DNA of 40,143 nt from MGBC131033 sp910585655. Lineage in GTDB: Bacteria > Bacillota > Clostridia > Lachnospirales > Lachnospiraceae. Numbering within the stretch: position 1 is the first letter of the stretch; each line of letters opens with the position of its first letter. The stretch spans positions 1-40,143 of the forward strand of contig CATBCG010000007.1 of assembly GCA_949502025.1 (NCBI GenBank), given 5' to 3'. The notes below the pieces were generated by a model. That model had not been told where the DNA came from, did no database searches, and saw nothing but the letters and a program-made list of their open reading frames with translations. This document shows, piece after piece, positions 25,152 to 34,806 of the stretch. A program made the translations under genes and the position numbers.

Positions 25152-25157
25152 TATAAT
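25152..25157 (+). promoter_or_regulatory. Candidate -10 box upstream of the binding-protein gene
   Basis: A perfect TATAAT at 25152-25157 lies in the 103-base gap after the regulator gene, 40 bases before the binding-protein ATG. No good -35 lies 17 bases upstream, as expected for a promoter that depends on the AraC-type activator. Confidence 0.45.
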
Positions 25158-25196
25158 CGAGATATCAAATGATAATACAGACAAGGAGGCAAAAAA

Positions 25197-26825
25197 ATGA
25201 AAAAAATCCTGGCAATACTGTGTGTAGTGGCGATGTCCTGTATGATGCTTGCAGGATGTCAGAAGGGAAAAGAGGAAGGCGGCAAAGAACCGACCTCCCC
25301 GACCAACCAAAGTTCTACTGAACAAGGCTCTGATGAGCAAGGTTCTGGGCAGGGAGACGGGCAAACGCAGGATGTGGAAGAGCCGGTTACAGTTAAGGTA
25401 TCTTACCCATGTCTGGTAATTGTACCGCCGGAAGATTCTGTGACCGCAGTCGAGGAAGCGATTAACAAGCATTTAGAGGAAAAGGGTTCGAGAATTCGTC
25501 TGGATTTGGAGGCGATGGATGCCAACAACTATATGACTTCGATCGATATGAAACAAATCGGCGGAGAGGATGTCGATCTCTATATGTGCTTAGGCGGAAT
25601 CGCCGATCAGGTAACGTCAAATAAAGTGCTTCCGCTTTCGGAATACACCACTACGGCGTTGAAGCCGATTTTGGATATTACCGGAGAAACGATTTTAGAT
25701 GCGACTACGTTTCATGGGGAAGTGTATGGGGTTCCATGCTATCGGACGGATGTGCTGACGTATTATTGGATTTGTGAAAGTGAAATGGCTAGTAAAGATT
25801 TGGGCTTAGAAAAAGGAGATACATATACGATAGAGGAGCTGACAAATGCTCTGGGAGTATTACATGAAAAATATCCGGATATGGTGACGATGGGAGTTCG
25901 CCCTGGAGCGAATGGCTCTCCGAATAACTTCTGTTTAAGCGCTATTTTTGCAGGACCGGATTACTATAAGGTGACGGATTTAAACAGTGGTGTTTGTATC
26001 GTTGGCGATGACAAGACGATAGTAAATAAATATGAGACGGAGTATTTTAAAACTGTCTGTGAAACGGCGTATCAATGGAACCAATCTGGCTATGTCAATA
26101 AAGATGCTTCGGTAGTGACAGAAGAGGGCTATGATCTGATGAAAGCAAACCGTGCTTTAAGCTATATCATTGGATATGGCGGATATAATCCTCAAGTAAC
26201 GGACGCAGCAGAAGATGTGACACATGGAAAGAGCGTCATGTATGTACCAGTAGGACAGACGTTAAATATGCCAAGTGGTTTGGACTGGTGCGTGTCTTAT
26301 GGGTGCAAAAATCCGGAAGCTGCCTGTGAAGCGTTAAGCTTGTTTTATACCGATCCATTTGTTATGAACAGTATTTTGTTTGGTGTAGAGGGCAGAGATT
26401 ATATTGATACCGGTTTAGGGACAGAAGAGGATAAGGTAATTGATTTCCCGGAAGGATTAGATGCGTTTACCGTACCATACTGTGCGCGTTTTACCTGCGG
26501 GATTATGGGAAATGAGTATATTGACTGGGTTATGGTAGACAGCGACGGAACGTTTGAGGACAGACGTGAGGAAAATAAAAAATTTATGCAAAATGCGGTA
26601 GCTTCTCCGATTTATGGATTTAATTTAAACCCGGAGAGCGTCAAAGGTGCCGTGGCAAGTATCTCTAACGTAGAGTCCCAATATCTGGGAGGTCTGCTGA
26701 CCGGGGAGCTAAATCCGGAAGAATATATTCCAAAGTTTGTCCAAGCTCTAAAGGACGCGGGAATTGACGAGGTAGTACAGGAGGCACAGACGCAATTAGA
26801 TGCCTGGCTAAAGGCAAATCAATAA
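25197..26825 (+). CDS. Carbohydrate ABC importer substrate-binding lipoprotein
   Basis: 542 residues. Signal peptide with lipobox LAGC, lipidated Cys21. A linker rich in Glu, Gly, Ser and Gln follows (to about residue 65), then a type-I/II binding-protein fold. Length and the Clostridia pairing with two LplB/YtcP-like permeases fit the large extracellular solute-binding family 1 (LplA-like). Features include DLYMCLGGIADQV, DATTFHGEVYGVPCYRTDV and GLDWCVSYGCKNPEAACEAL, the last two typical of the hinge-side segments of this family. AAGGAGG precedes the ATG. It captures the operon's substrate at the outer face, and it is the only product among the importer and enzyme genes with an export signal. 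A strong stem-loop lies just after the gene. Confidence 0.93.
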   Translation: MKKILAILCVVAMSCMMLAGCQKGKEEGGKEPTSPTNQSSTEQGSDEQGSGQGDGQTQDVEEPVTVKVSYPCLVIVPPEDSVTAVEEAINKHLEEKGSRIRLDLEAMDANNYMTSIDMKQIGGEDVDLYMCLGGIADQVTSNKVLPLSEYTTTALKPILDITGETILDATTFHGEVYGVPCYRTDVLTYYWICESEMASKDLGLEKGDTYTIEELTNALGVLHEKYPDMVTMGVRPGANGSPNNFCLSAIFAGPDYYKVTDLNSGVCIVGDDKTIVNKYETEYFKTVCETAYQWNQSGYVNKDASVVTEEGYDLMKANRALSYIIGYGGYNPQVTDAAEDVTHGKSVMYVPVGQTLNMPSGLDWCVSYGCKNPEAACEALSLFYTDPFVMNSILFGVEGRDYIDTGLGTEEDKVIDFPEGLDAFTVPYCARFTCGIMGNEYIDWVMVDSDGTFEDRREENKKFMQNAVASPIYGFNLNPESVKGAVASISNVESQYLGGLLTGELNPEEYIPKFVQALKDAGIDEVVQEAQTQLDAWLKANQ

Positions 26826-26854
26826 GTTGCGCCGGAAACTAGGGGCTTCTTACT

Positions 26855-26887
26855 GCGGCAGGACGGAGAAACCTTTCGTCCTGCCGC
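26855..26887 (+). promoter_or_regulatory. Intercistronic stem-loop between binding protein and permease
   Basis: GCGGCAGGACG (26855-26865) pairs perfectly with CGTCCTGCCGC (26877-26887), an 11-base GC-rich stem with an 11-base loop and no T run. It is likely to stabilise or partly limit the transcript so that the binding protein is made in excess over the permeases. Confidence 0.6.
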
Positions 26888-26937
26888 GGTCTATCAGAAG
26901 GCGGAAACAACTGAAATGAGGAAAGGGGAGAGAACAT

Positions 26938-27858
26938 ATGGAGAAAATCAGGTTTCCCAAAAAGAAGGGGAAACGGGTCAACTATCTGCCGTTGGTTCTG
27001 ATGATGCTACCGGGAATTCTTTACTTGCTTGTGAATAATTATCTTCCGATGTTTGGAATTATGATTGCTTTTAAAAAGCTGGATTATGCCAAAGGGATTT
27101 TTGCCAGTGAGTGGGTAGGCTTTGAAAACTTTGAATTTCTGTTCCGAACCAAGGATTTCTTTATTATGATCCGGAATACGTTGCTTTATAATATCGTTTT
27201 TATTTTTGGAGGACTGGTAGCTTCTCTGGCGATTGCCGTAATGATGACAGAAATCGGCAAGCTAAAAATTGCCAAGGCGATTCAGCCAATTATCTGCTTT
27301 CCCAACATGATTTCCATTATTATCGTTGCCTATTTGGTCTACGGGTTTTTAGGGGGAGACGGCTGGATTAACAATACGATTTTACATGGAGACGGGATTT
27401 CATGGTATTCGCAGCCGCAATACTGGCCGTTTATTTTAACTCTGGTACATTTTTGGAAGGGAGCCGGGTATGGTTCCATTATTTATATTGCAACGATGTC
27501 AGGAATTGATATTGGTCTGTACGAGGCGGCAAAGCTGGACGGTGCGACGAAGATGCAGCAGATTCGTCTGATTACTCTGCCGATTATCCGCCCTATGGTG
27601 GTTTTAATGCTTCTGATGAGCATTGGACGGATTTTTTCTTCGGATTTTGGTCTGTTTTTGCAGGTTCCGATGGATTCCGGCGCGCTTTATACTACGACGC
27701 AGACGATTGATACTTATGTATACCGTGCGTTGATGAAACTAAACGATGTCAGCATGTCGTCGGCAGCCAGTGTATTTCAGTCTATTATCGGCTTTGTACT
27801 GGTGCTGCTCTCAAACCTGATTGTCCGGAAAGTCGATCCGGACAGCTCGTTATTCTGA
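26938..27858 (+). CDS. Sugar ABC importer permease, LplB-like
   Basis: 306 residues, six predicted membrane helices, beginning with PLVLMMLPGILYLLVNNYLPMFGI as in LplB/YteP-type permeases. The EAA loop that docks the ATPase is visible as EAAKLDGATKMQQIRLITLP. It forms the channel with the next gene product for an oligosaccharide. No ABC ATPase gene lies in this operon, so a shared ATPase of the MsmK type encoded elsewhere is expected. GGAAAGGGGAG precedes the ATG. Confidence 0.95.
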   Translation: MEKIRFPKKKGKRVNYLPLVLMMLPGILYLLVNNYLPMFGIMIAFKKLDYAKGIFASEWVGFENFEFLFRTKDFFIMIRNTLLYNIVFIFGGLVASLAIAVMMTEIGKLKIAKAIQPIICFPNMISIIIVAYLVYGFLGGDGWINNTILHGDGISWYSQPQYWPFILTLVHFWKGAGYGSIIYIATMSGIDIGLYEAAKLDGATKMQQIRLITLPIIRPMVVLMLLMSIGRIFSSDFGLFLQVPMDSGALYTTTQTIDTYVYRALMKLNDVSMSSAASVFQSIIGFVLVLLSNLIVRKVDPDSSLF

Positions 27859-27871
27859 TGGGGGGATAGTT

Positions 27872-28768
27872 ATGAAACATGTCAATTCTGAAAAAAGGTT
27901 CCAGATGGTTTGCTGTGTGATCATGATCTTGTTTGCGGTATTTTGTCTGGCGCCGTTTTTGCTGATGATTAGTGCGTCGGTTACGGAGGAAAATGCCTTG
28001 ATCAACGAAGGCTATAAATTTATCCCCTCTAAGCTTAGCTTTGCCGCTTATCAATATCTGTGGGCGAAACGAGAGACCATTGGCAGAGCCTATCTGGTTA
28101 CGATTGTGGTCACGATTGTAGGTACACTGACCAATGTGATCATAACTTCGATGTTTGCATATCCGCTTTCCAGGAAAGATTTTAAAGCCAGAAATGCAAT
28201 CGCTTTTTTTATCTTTTTTACTATGCTGTTTAGCGGTGGTATGACGGCTTCGTATATTATTTGGACACAGACTTTCCATATCAAAAATACGATTTGGGCG
28301 TTGCTGCTGCCCAACTATTTAATGAGCGGTATGAATGTTTTGCTGGTACGAAATTATTATAGCAGCAGTATTCCAAGTGAAATTTTAGAGGCGGCAAGGA
28401 TGGACGGCGCCGGAGAAATGAAAATCTATTCCAAGATCATGCTGCCGCTTTCCAAACCGGTGATCATTACGATTTCCGTGTTTGCCGGGATGGCTTATTG
28501 GAACGACTGGTCTAATGCGATGTACTACATTTCCAATCAGAGGCTTTACAGTATCAACGCTTATCTGAACAATCTGCAAAATAACATTAAGCTTTTGACG
28601 ATGCAGTCGAGTATGACCGAAGGTGCGAATTTACAGGGGCTGCAGCTCCCGACGGTAGGCGCCAGAATGGCGATTGCAATGATTGCCGTATTGCCGGTGT
28701 TGATTATTTTTCCGTTTATCCAGTCCCAGATTATTAAGGGTGTGGTAATCGGCGGCGTAAAGGGATGA
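27872..28768 (+). CDS. Sugar ABC importer permease, YtcP/LplC-like
   Basis: 298 residues from ATG 27872 with GGGGGATAG upstream; the in-frame upstream start lies inside the previous gene. Six predicted helices. The EAA loop is EAARMDGAGEMKIYSKIMLPLSKP in outline, and the C-terminus ends IIKGVVIGGVKG, typical of the YtcP family. It pairs with the preceding permease. Gene gap 13 bases. Confidence 0.95.
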   Translation: MKHVNSEKRFQMVCCVIMILFAVFCLAPFLLMISASVTEENALINEGYKFIPSKLSFAAYQYLWAKRETIGRAYLVTIVVTIVGTLTNVIITSMFAYPLSRKDFKARNAIAFFIFFTMLFSGGMTASYIIWTQTFHIKNTIWALLLPNYLMSGMNVLLVRNYYSSSIPSEILEAARMDGAGEMKIYSKIMLPLSKPVIITISVFAGMAYWNDWSNAMYYISNQRLYSINAYLNNLQNNIKLLTMQSSMTEGANLQGLQLPTVGARMAIAMIAVLPVLIIFPFIQSQIIKGVVIGGVKG

Positions 28769-28785
28769 CAGGAGGGAAAAGTACG

Positions 28786-29913
28786 ATGAAAACGGTATCA
28801 ATACAAGAAGTAAGGGATAGAGTAGAGGTATATGGTCGTAGCTATTATGACGAAACCGAGAAAGTATTATATTCTAATTATACATGCGGAAGCTGGGAAG
28901 TTCGCTTTAAAGGAACTTTTCTTGCCGTAAATTTTTCTGTAATACCAGATACTTTTGTGCCTCCGATAGCGCTGCCGCCAGGGAAGGAACTGCCGCAAAA
29001 GAAAGATTGGCCATGGATTTCTGTTTTTTTGGATGGAGAAGAAGAGGCATATCAAAAACTTCCGGTTCGGGGAGAAACGGCTTCTGTGATGCTAATTTGC
29101 AGCGAGCAGGAAGAAGAACATATCATTCGGATAGTAAAACTTACGGAAAACTTCCGGACAGCGCTTGGAATTTCAGGGTTTTGTATGGAAGGAGAGCTGA
29201 TGGCATATCAGGCACCTGAAAAAGAGGTAATAGAGTTTATCGGAGATTCGATTACCTGCGGATTTGGAAATGATACGCGGGAAGTAAACCGGGACTTTTA
29301 TACTGCGGATGAAGACGGCTATTTGTCCTATGGAGCGATTGCGGCAAGAGAGCTTGGGCTGGAATCACGGTTTATTTCCGTAAGCGGTATCAGCCTTACG
29401 GCAATGCCGAATATGCAGGGGTTTTATGGGATGATGGATTTATATGCTTATGCAGACCGGATTTTAGAGGATAAGTTGGCAGAAAAAAGAAAGGAAAAAA
29501 TCAGCTCATACAGACCATTTGATTTTACAAAAAAGCCTGCCAGATATGTGGTGCTTAACCTTGGGACAAACGACGGAACACAGATTTATTTTTGCCCGGA
29601 GGAGGAAAAAGAGCAGGCGGAACGAAACTTTGAAAAGAATTATTATGACTTTATAGCGAGTATTCGGGAAAAGAACAAAGAAGAGACGAAAATCATCTGC
29701 ACACTGGGATGTATGGACTATTATCTTTATGATAACATTCGGAAAATAGTAGAAAGATTTAAAAAAGATACTAAGGATCCGTTTCTTTATCTGATGAAAT
29801 ATACAAAGATGATGAATATGGGAGAAGACGTAGGCGCGGCGTTTCATCCGTCTGTTGCAAAACACAAAAAAATGGCGAGGGAACTGGTAAAGTTTATTCG
29901 TAAATTATCATAA
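28786..29913 (+). CDS. CE2-family-like SGNH esterase (sugar deacetylase/deacylase)
   Basis: 375 residues from ATG 28786 with GGAGGG 9 bases upstream. The N-terminal 145 residues look like the jelly-roll domain of carbohydrate esterase family 2 (VEVYGRSYYDE, CGSWEVRFKGTFLAVNFS). The SGNH hydrolase follows: FIGDSITCGFGND with nucleophile Ser155, NLGTNDGTQ (block III), and FHPSVAKHKKMA with the catalytic His. CE2 enzymes remove O-acetyl groups from sugars. No signal peptide, so it works on imported material in the cytoplasm. First of four serine hydrolases in this operon. Confidence 0.9.
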   Translation: MKTVSIQEVRDRVEVYGRSYYDETEKVLYSNYTCGSWEVRFKGTFLAVNFSVIPDTFVPPIALPPGKELPQKKDWPWISVFLDGEEEAYQKLPVRGETASVMLICSEQEEEHIIRIVKLTENFRTALGISGFCMEGELMAYQAPEKEVIEFIGDSITCGFGNDTREVNRDFYTADEDGYLSYGAIAARELGLESRFISVSGISLTAMPNMQGFYGMMDLYAYADRILEDKLAEKRKEKISSYRPFDFTKKPARYVVLNLGTNDGTQIYFCPEEEKEQAERNFEKNYYDFIASIREKNKEETKIICTLGCMDYYLYDNIRKIVERFKKDTKDPFLYLMKYTKMMNMGEDVGAAFHPSVAKHKKMARELVKFIRKLS

Positions 29914-29936
29914 AGAATAGAAAGGATGGTAAAAAA

Positions 29937-31502
29937 ATGTCAGATTTTGAACAAGCAAAGGTATTGGTCAGAGAGGGATGGCTTCAGGGCTATACAGAGG
30001 GCAGCCTGAAAATCTTTAAAGGGGTTCCGTTTGCGGCGCCGCCGGTAGGGAACCTGAGGTTTCGTCATCCGCAGGACGCCAGAAGGTGGAGAGGGGTACG
30101 AAAGGCAGTCGAATACCGTGCCGCTGCGATTCAGAGGGTACAGGAGATGCCCGCGGCTCCGGCAAACGTACATGGAGTTCCGCAGATACTGGCGCGTTCC
30201 CAGTATGAGGAGGACTGTTTGTACTTGAATATCTGGTCTCCGGCTAAAACGGCAGAGGACAAGCTTCCTGTGTTTATCTGGATTCATGGAGGCGGGATGG
30301 TAGCAGGCTCTGGCGTAGAGTGTGTCTGTGACGGAGACGGATTTGCGAAAAGAAGAGATGTGATCGTAGTAACTATTAACTATCGGCTGGGCTTTTTTGG
30401 ATTTTTCGCACATCCGGATCTGACCAAAGAGGGAAATGGTACTTCTGGGAATTATGCGCTTTATGATATGCGAAAGGCGTGCGAATGGGTAAAAAAGAAC
30501 ATTGCTGCTTTTGGCGGTGATCCGGAGCGGATTACCGTAGCCGGGCAGTCCGGCGGGGCAGCCGGGACGGGAGCGCTGCATGCTTCTCCGTTGATGAAAG
30601 GGCTGATTCAGAGGGTTTCAATAGAGAGCGGTCCGATTTATTGGGGCTTTATGCAGCCTGGACCACGGGAGGATATGGAAGAGCGCGGCATGAAATTTAT
30701 GGAAAAAATCGGATGCAGCTCGATTGAAGAACTGCGGGAACGAGATGCCTGGAATCTGTTTGATGCTTATGCCGAGGTTCCGTTTCAAGAGGGCTTTACG
30801 TTCTGCATTGACGGGGAATTTTTACCGGAGCGGTATTCCGACTGGATGGACGCCGGAAAATTTAATGATTTTGACGTGCTGATGGGAAGCTGCGCTCAGG
30901 AATTTCCGGTGGCAGGAGAAGAGGGACTGGCGCTGGCGGATTATCATAAATATCTGGAAGAGGCTTTTCCGGACAATGTAGAAAATATGAAAAAATGGTA
31001 TCCGGCAGAGACGCCGGTGATGGCAGCTAAGATGGCGTCAACGATCGCTTCCGATATTATGCTGATGGGAGCTGTCAAAATCGGAGCGTTATGCAAACAG
31101 TATGGGCATCGAGCTTATATTTGGCTGATGACAAAAGAAAACGAAACTGAGCGGGGACATCAGGCAGGTTCTCCGCATTGTGCAGAAATGCCGTATGTAT
31201 TCGGACGAGTGGATAAAGGGGAGCGTAATCCGTTCTTTGATTATCATTGGGTAGGAGCCGACTATGATTTTATGGAACTGATTCAGGGTTATTGGTATCA
31301 GTTTGCCGCCTCCGGCGATCCAAATGGAGAGGGAAGACCGGAATGGAAGCCATATGAAGGCGAGTTTGCTATATGCGACCTGGGGAACCAGACTCATATG
31401 CTTTCGGAAGAAGAGCAGGAAAAGTACCATTATTTCTGGAACAAACTCCAGTCCAAAGAGGTGGTCAATCCGATTCGTCTGGGAACATTGGCAAAAATTT
31501 AG
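29937..31502 (+). CDS. Type-B carboxylesterase
   Basis: 521 residues, ATG 29937 with AAAGGATGG upstream. The alpha/beta-hydrolase signatures are clear: GYTEGSLKIFKGVPFAAPPVG at the start in outline, YEEDCLYLNIW, oxyanion HGGGMVAGSG, and nucleophile elbow AGQSGGAAG with Ser205 (the family usually has GESAG). The catalytic His is probably in SPHCAEMPYVFG. It hydrolyses carboxylic esters and is cytoplasmic. With the CE2 and SGNH enzymes it suggests removal of acyl groups of different lengths or positions from the imported sugar. Confidence 0.93.
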   Translation: MSDFEQAKVLVREGWLQGYTEGSLKIFKGVPFAAPPVGNLRFRHPQDARRWRGVRKAVEYRAAAIQRVQEMPAAPANVHGVPQILARSQYEEDCLYLNIWSPAKTAEDKLPVFIWIHGGGMVAGSGVECVCDGDGFAKRRDVIVVTINYRLGFFGFFAHPDLTKEGNGTSGNYALYDMRKACEWVKKNIAAFGGDPERITVAGQSGGAAGTGALHASPLMKGLIQRVSIESGPIYWGFMQPGPREDMEERGMKFMEKIGCSSIEELRERDAWNLFDAYAEVPFQEGFTFCIDGEFLPERYSDWMDAGKFNDFDVLMGSCAQEFPVAGEEGLALADYHKYLEEAFPDNVENMKKWYPAETPVMAAKMASTIASDIMLMGAVKIGALCKQYGHRAYIWLMTKENETERGHQAGSPHCAEMPYVFGRVDKGERNPFFDYHWVGADYDFMELIQGYWYQFAASGDPNGEGRPEWKPYEGEFAICDLGNQTHMLSEEEQEKYHYFWNKLQSKEVVNPIRLGTLAKI

Positions 31503-31521
31503 CAGAAAAGGGAGGTTTGGT

Positions 31522-32352
31522 ATGACGGTTAGAGAGGTTACGAACGCGATTATAAAAAAGACCGGGGTAACAATACCGGAGGAGAAAACCTGCGATCACC
31601 TGATAACCGGAAGCTTCGATACAGAGGTGACGAAAATCGTCACCTCTTTTCTCGTGACTATCGAGGTATTACGGGAAGCAGTCAGTCGGCATGCCAATTT
31701 GATCATTACACATGAGCCGACGCTTTTTTTGGAACGAAAGTCAGACGATCCGTTTGCCGAACATAATCCGGTTTACAGGGAGCAGAAACGGCTGCTGGAA
31801 GAAAATCATATTGCTATTTGGCGTTTTCACGATCATATGCACGCAGAACAAAAAGATGGAATTTACCGGGGATTGGAAAAGGAACTGGGGTGGGAGTCTT
31901 ATGTGATACCAGATATTCCAGGAAGCCCGACCGAGCATTTCGGCGCTTGTTATGAGATTCCTTTGATGTCTTTGCAGGAGCTGGCAGACTTTTTGAAAGA
32001 AAAGCTGGAAATGGAAAAAATCCGGGCAGTAGGGGATCCGAAGATGAAGGTAAAACGGGTTGGTATTTTAGTAGGAGGCGGAAGTCAGGGACTAGGGGAT
32101 CCGCTAAAGCCACTTAAGATCATGGAGGAAAGAAGCCTAGACGTCATAGTATGCGGGGAGATTTTCGAGCTTTTATCGCCTCCTTTTATCCGTAATATGC
32201 AGGCGTTAGGATACCAGCAGGCGATGCTCATTTTGGGGCATGAGAGAAGCGAGGAAGCAGGAATGAAGCATCTGGGAAGCTGGCTGGAACCGATTCTTCC
32301 TGGTATTCAGGTAGAATTTGTCGATTCGGGAGAGCCGTTTTGTTATTTATAA
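31522..32352 (+). CDS. NIF3-like dinuclear metal protein (first copy)
   Basis: 276 residues from ATG 31522 with GGGAGG upstream; the open frame extends back into the carboxylesterase gene. NIF3 signatures: ANLIITHEPTLFLE (usual THHPL region), IWRFHDHMHAEQKDGIYRGL, and LILGHERSEEAGMKHLGSWL, whose histidines and glutamates would hold two metals. NIF3/YqfO proteins form hexameric rings; some act as hydrolases, but general function is unresolved. The Glu in THEP replaces the second His usually present. A paralogue closes the same operon at 37467. Confidence 0.88.
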   Translation: MTVREVTNAIIKKTGVTIPEEKTCDHLITGSFDTEVTKIVTSFLVTIEVLREAVSRHANLIITHEPTLFLERKSDDPFAEHNPVYREQKRLLEENHIAIWRFHDHMHAEQKDGIYRGLEKELGWESYVIPDIPGSPTEHFGACYEIPLMSLQELADFLKEKLEMEKIRAVGDPKMKVKRVGILVGGGSQGLGDPLKPLKIMEERSLDVIVCGEIFELLSPPFIRNMQALGYQQAMLILGHERSEEAGMKHLGSWLEPILPGIQVEFVDSGEPFCYL

Positions 32353-32423
32353 AGAGCGGGCAAGCATTCGCCGATAACTAAAAAAGGAGGCAAGTCTGCC
32401 AGAGGAAAGGGAGGAAGGAAAAG

Positions 32424-33617
32424 ATGAGCAGATGGATACCAGTCTGGAGCTATGTGCCGATTGACTATCATCAGGAAGCAGGTACATTAGAACATATAAC
32501 ACAAAAGGGCGTTTTTTTAAACAACACAGCGGGAAAGGCGATTCGGATACGGTTTCAAAACCGCTACGGCGAAGAGCCGATGGTTTTTGAGCATGTAGCT
32601 TTGGAGCTGAGAAACCGTGTGACAGGGCGGCGCTCGAAAAGACAGAGGATAACCTGTGAAGGGAAAGAAAAAATCGTCCTGGAGCCGGGCAGTGAGAAAA
32701 ACAGCGATGAGCTTTGGCAGGAAGTAACGGCAGAAGATGATTTGATTCTTTGGATGTACTTAAAAGAAAAAACCGTTGTAAGGAGCGCTTGTGTAACGTA
32801 TGCGGCGTATTCTTGGCAGGGGATGCAGTTTTCGGGAGATTTTTTAGAAACGGAAGCTTTGGGCTTTACGGTAAAACGGGAACTGGCGCCTGTGCTGGCA
32901 AACGATCCGTATCCAAATCAGTTTTTAGTGGGGCTTTCTTCGATTTCTATACTGGCTCCGGAGGAGACAAAGCTGCTTGCCTTATTTGGCGATTCGATCA
33001 CCCATATGTCCTATTTTAGCGATTCCCTGACGGAACTGCTTTACAAACGCTTTCCAGGGGGCTATACTGTGATCAATGGAGGAATTTCCGGCAACCGTCT
33101 GCAAAAAAGCTTTCCGGCTGTCAAGTTGCTGCCAGGAGGAGGACATCAGTTCGGCATTGCCGGAAAAGATCGGTTTTTAAGGGATTTGTTTACCGATGCA
33201 GTTCCGGATTTGGTGTTTGCGCTGATCGGCGTCAACGATTGTTCACACAGTCTTGTATTTGGAGAGGAAAGCGTTCCGGATGCTGCTGATATTTTTGCGG
33301 CGTTAGAAGAGGTGATCCGCCAGGCGCAGGAACAGGGAAGCCGGATTTATGTTTCTACAATCCCGCCGTTTGGAGCGTTTGGAGCGCCTTGGCGGGAAGC
33401 TGCGGAGGCAAAGCGGCAGGCATACAACGAATTGATCCGGGGCGGCACTCAGGCGGACGGCTGGATTGATTTGGATTTGCTGATGCGCGATCCAGAGGAT
33501 ATCCATCGGCTACAGGAGGGAATGCACTTAGGCGACGGCGTACATCCGAATTGGGCAGGCGGCAGGAAAATGGCAGAAGCAATCTTTAAAAAATGGTTGG
33601 AACAAGGAGGTGTTTGA
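32424..33617 (+). CDS. SGNH/GDSL hydrolase (second esterase of the operon's SGNH pair)
   Basis: 397 residues. Residues 1-180 appear to be a beta-sandwich (IRIRFQNRYGEEPMVFEHVA). The SGNH domain follows: LFGDSITHMSYF with nucleophile Ser191, INGGISGNRLQ (block II Gly), LIGVNDCSH (block III Asn), and DGVHPNWAGGRKMAEA (Asp and His). No signal peptide. Likely an esterase of acylated carbohydrate, distinct in sequence from the CE2-type enzyme upstream. Its stop (33617) is one base before the next start. Confidence 0.9.
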   Translation: MSRWIPVWSYVPIDYHQEAGTLEHITQKGVFLNNTAGKAIRIRFQNRYGEEPMVFEHVALELRNRVTGRRSKRQRITCEGKEKIVLEPGSEKNSDELWQEVTAEDDLILWMYLKEKTVVRSACVTYAAYSWQGMQFSGDFLETEALGFTVKRELAPVLANDPYPNQFLVGLSSISILAPEETKLLALFGDSITHMSYFSDSLTELLYKRFPGGYTVINGGISGNRLQKSFPAVKLLPGGGHQFGIAGKDRFLRDLFTDAVPDLVFALIGVNDCSHSLVFGEESVPDAADIFAALEEVIRQAQEQGSRIYVSTIPPFGAFGAPWREAAEAKRQAYNELIRGGTQADGWIDLDLLMRDPEDIHRLQEGMHLGDGVHPNWAGGRKMAEAIFKKWLEQGGV

Positions 33618-33618
33618 G

Positions 33619-34788
33619 TTGGGCTTTCATCAGCTAACCACATATTTGGATTCGTTAGAGGACATTTATGGAATTCACAATTTAGACTGTTTGATTCAAA
33701 GAGAGCATCAGGTTGTTTACCGGCATCTGGCAGGGCATTCGGACTATGAGCAGAAGATACCGGTAAAGGAAACCGATCTGTATTTTTTCTTTTCTGCTAC
33801 AAAGCTGATGACCATGACAGCGGCAGTACAGTTGATCGAACAGGGAAAGCTGCATTTGTACGATCCGGTCTGGAACTATCTGCCGGAATATGAAGTGATG
33901 TACATACTGGATCGAGAGTTCCCGATTGGTGTATTTCCGGCAGAAATGCCAAAACGGGGAGAGGCGTCCCACTATGCGGCTACGCAGATGCGAATCATCG
34001 ATTTGATGTCTATGACGGCGGGACTGACTTACGATACCCAGTCGGAGGCGATCCGGGAGGTAATCCGGCAAACAGGAGGCAAGGCAGGAACCAGGGAGAT
34101 TGTACGGGCGATTGCTAAGATGCCGTTGATTTTTGAGCCAGGTACACGCTGGGCGTATTCGTTGGGGCATGATGTGATGGCGGCAGTGATCGAAGAAGTC
34201 AGCGGCGAGCGATTTAGCGACTATTTAAAACGGCATATATTTGAACCATTAGAGGCAGAGGAATTGTATTTTAAGCTGCCGGATCACAAGAAACCGTCTG
34301 CTTTATATGGGTATGATTATCAGGAAAAGAAAATCCGGTCGATTCCTCAGAAAAATCAGTTTCAGATCACAGAGCAATATGAGAGCGGCGGAGCCGGGCT
34401 GATGGGAACCGTAGAAGCTTATGCAAAAGTCGTGGATGCCCTTGCCAATGGCGGAGTAGGCGCAAACGGAGCAAGAATTTTAAAAGAGGAATCAGTAGAG
34501 CTGTTTACGCACAGCGTTACGACCGGAAAGTCGCAGGAGGACTTTAAAAAGAGCGGAAAGGGCGCCTATGGCTACGGATTGGGTGTACGTGTAAAAAACA
34601 GTCTGGAAAGCGGGCGGACGCCGATTGGAGAATTTGGCTGGGACGGCGCTGCCGGAGCTTATGTGCTGGTCGATCCGATCCATCGGATCAGTATGTTTTA
34701 TACCCAGCATGTAGTCGGTTTTGGAGAGGCTTATACGACGATTCACCCAACTATTCGGGATTTGGCTTATGAGGCGATGGGACTATAA
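33619..34788 (+). CDS. Class-C beta-lactamase-fold serine hydrolase
   Basis: 389 residues from a TTG at 33619, picked because AAGGAGG (33604-33610) lies 8 bases upstream; a GTG at 33610 overlaps the ribosome site. The SxxK motif is SATK (Ser59-Lys62), the second motif YSLG near 180 (YxN-like) and a late motif around WDGAAGAYVLVD replaces HxG. Cytoplasmic, no signal peptide, so not a wall or drug-resistance enzyme; related EstB-type proteins are esterases. In this operon it would be a fourth deacylase or a transacylase. Confidence 0.9.
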   Translation: MGFHQLTTYLDSLEDIYGIHNLDCLIQREHQVVYRHLAGHSDYEQKIPVKETDLYFFFSATKLMTMTAAVQLIEQGKLHLYDPVWNYLPEYEVMYILDREFPIGVFPAEMPKRGEASHYAATQMRIIDLMSMTAGLTYDTQSEAIREVIRQTGGKAGTREIVRAIAKMPLIFEPGTRWAYSLGHDVMAAVIEEVSGERFSDYLKRHIFEPLEAEELYFKLPDHKKPSALYGYDYQEKKIRSIPQKNQFQITEQYESGGAGLMGTVEAYAKVVDALANGGVGANGARILKEESVELFTHSVTTGKSQEDFKKSGKGAYGYGLGVRVKNSLESGRTPIGEFGWDGAAGAYVLVDPIHRISMFYTQHVVGFGEAYTTIHPTIRDLAYEAMGL

Positions 34789-34806
34789 AAAGGAGGAAGG
34801 ATACTT

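Noticed and set aside
29940..30581. 213-codon minus-strand open frame opposite the carboxylesterase
   Set aside because: It mirrors the N-terminal third of an unambiguous esterase and has no start signal or family resemblance.
33619..34788. Beta-lactam resistance gene
   Set aside because: It has the SxxK fold but no signal peptide, its third motif is unlike KTG, and it sits in a sugar-ester operon; an esterase is more likely.
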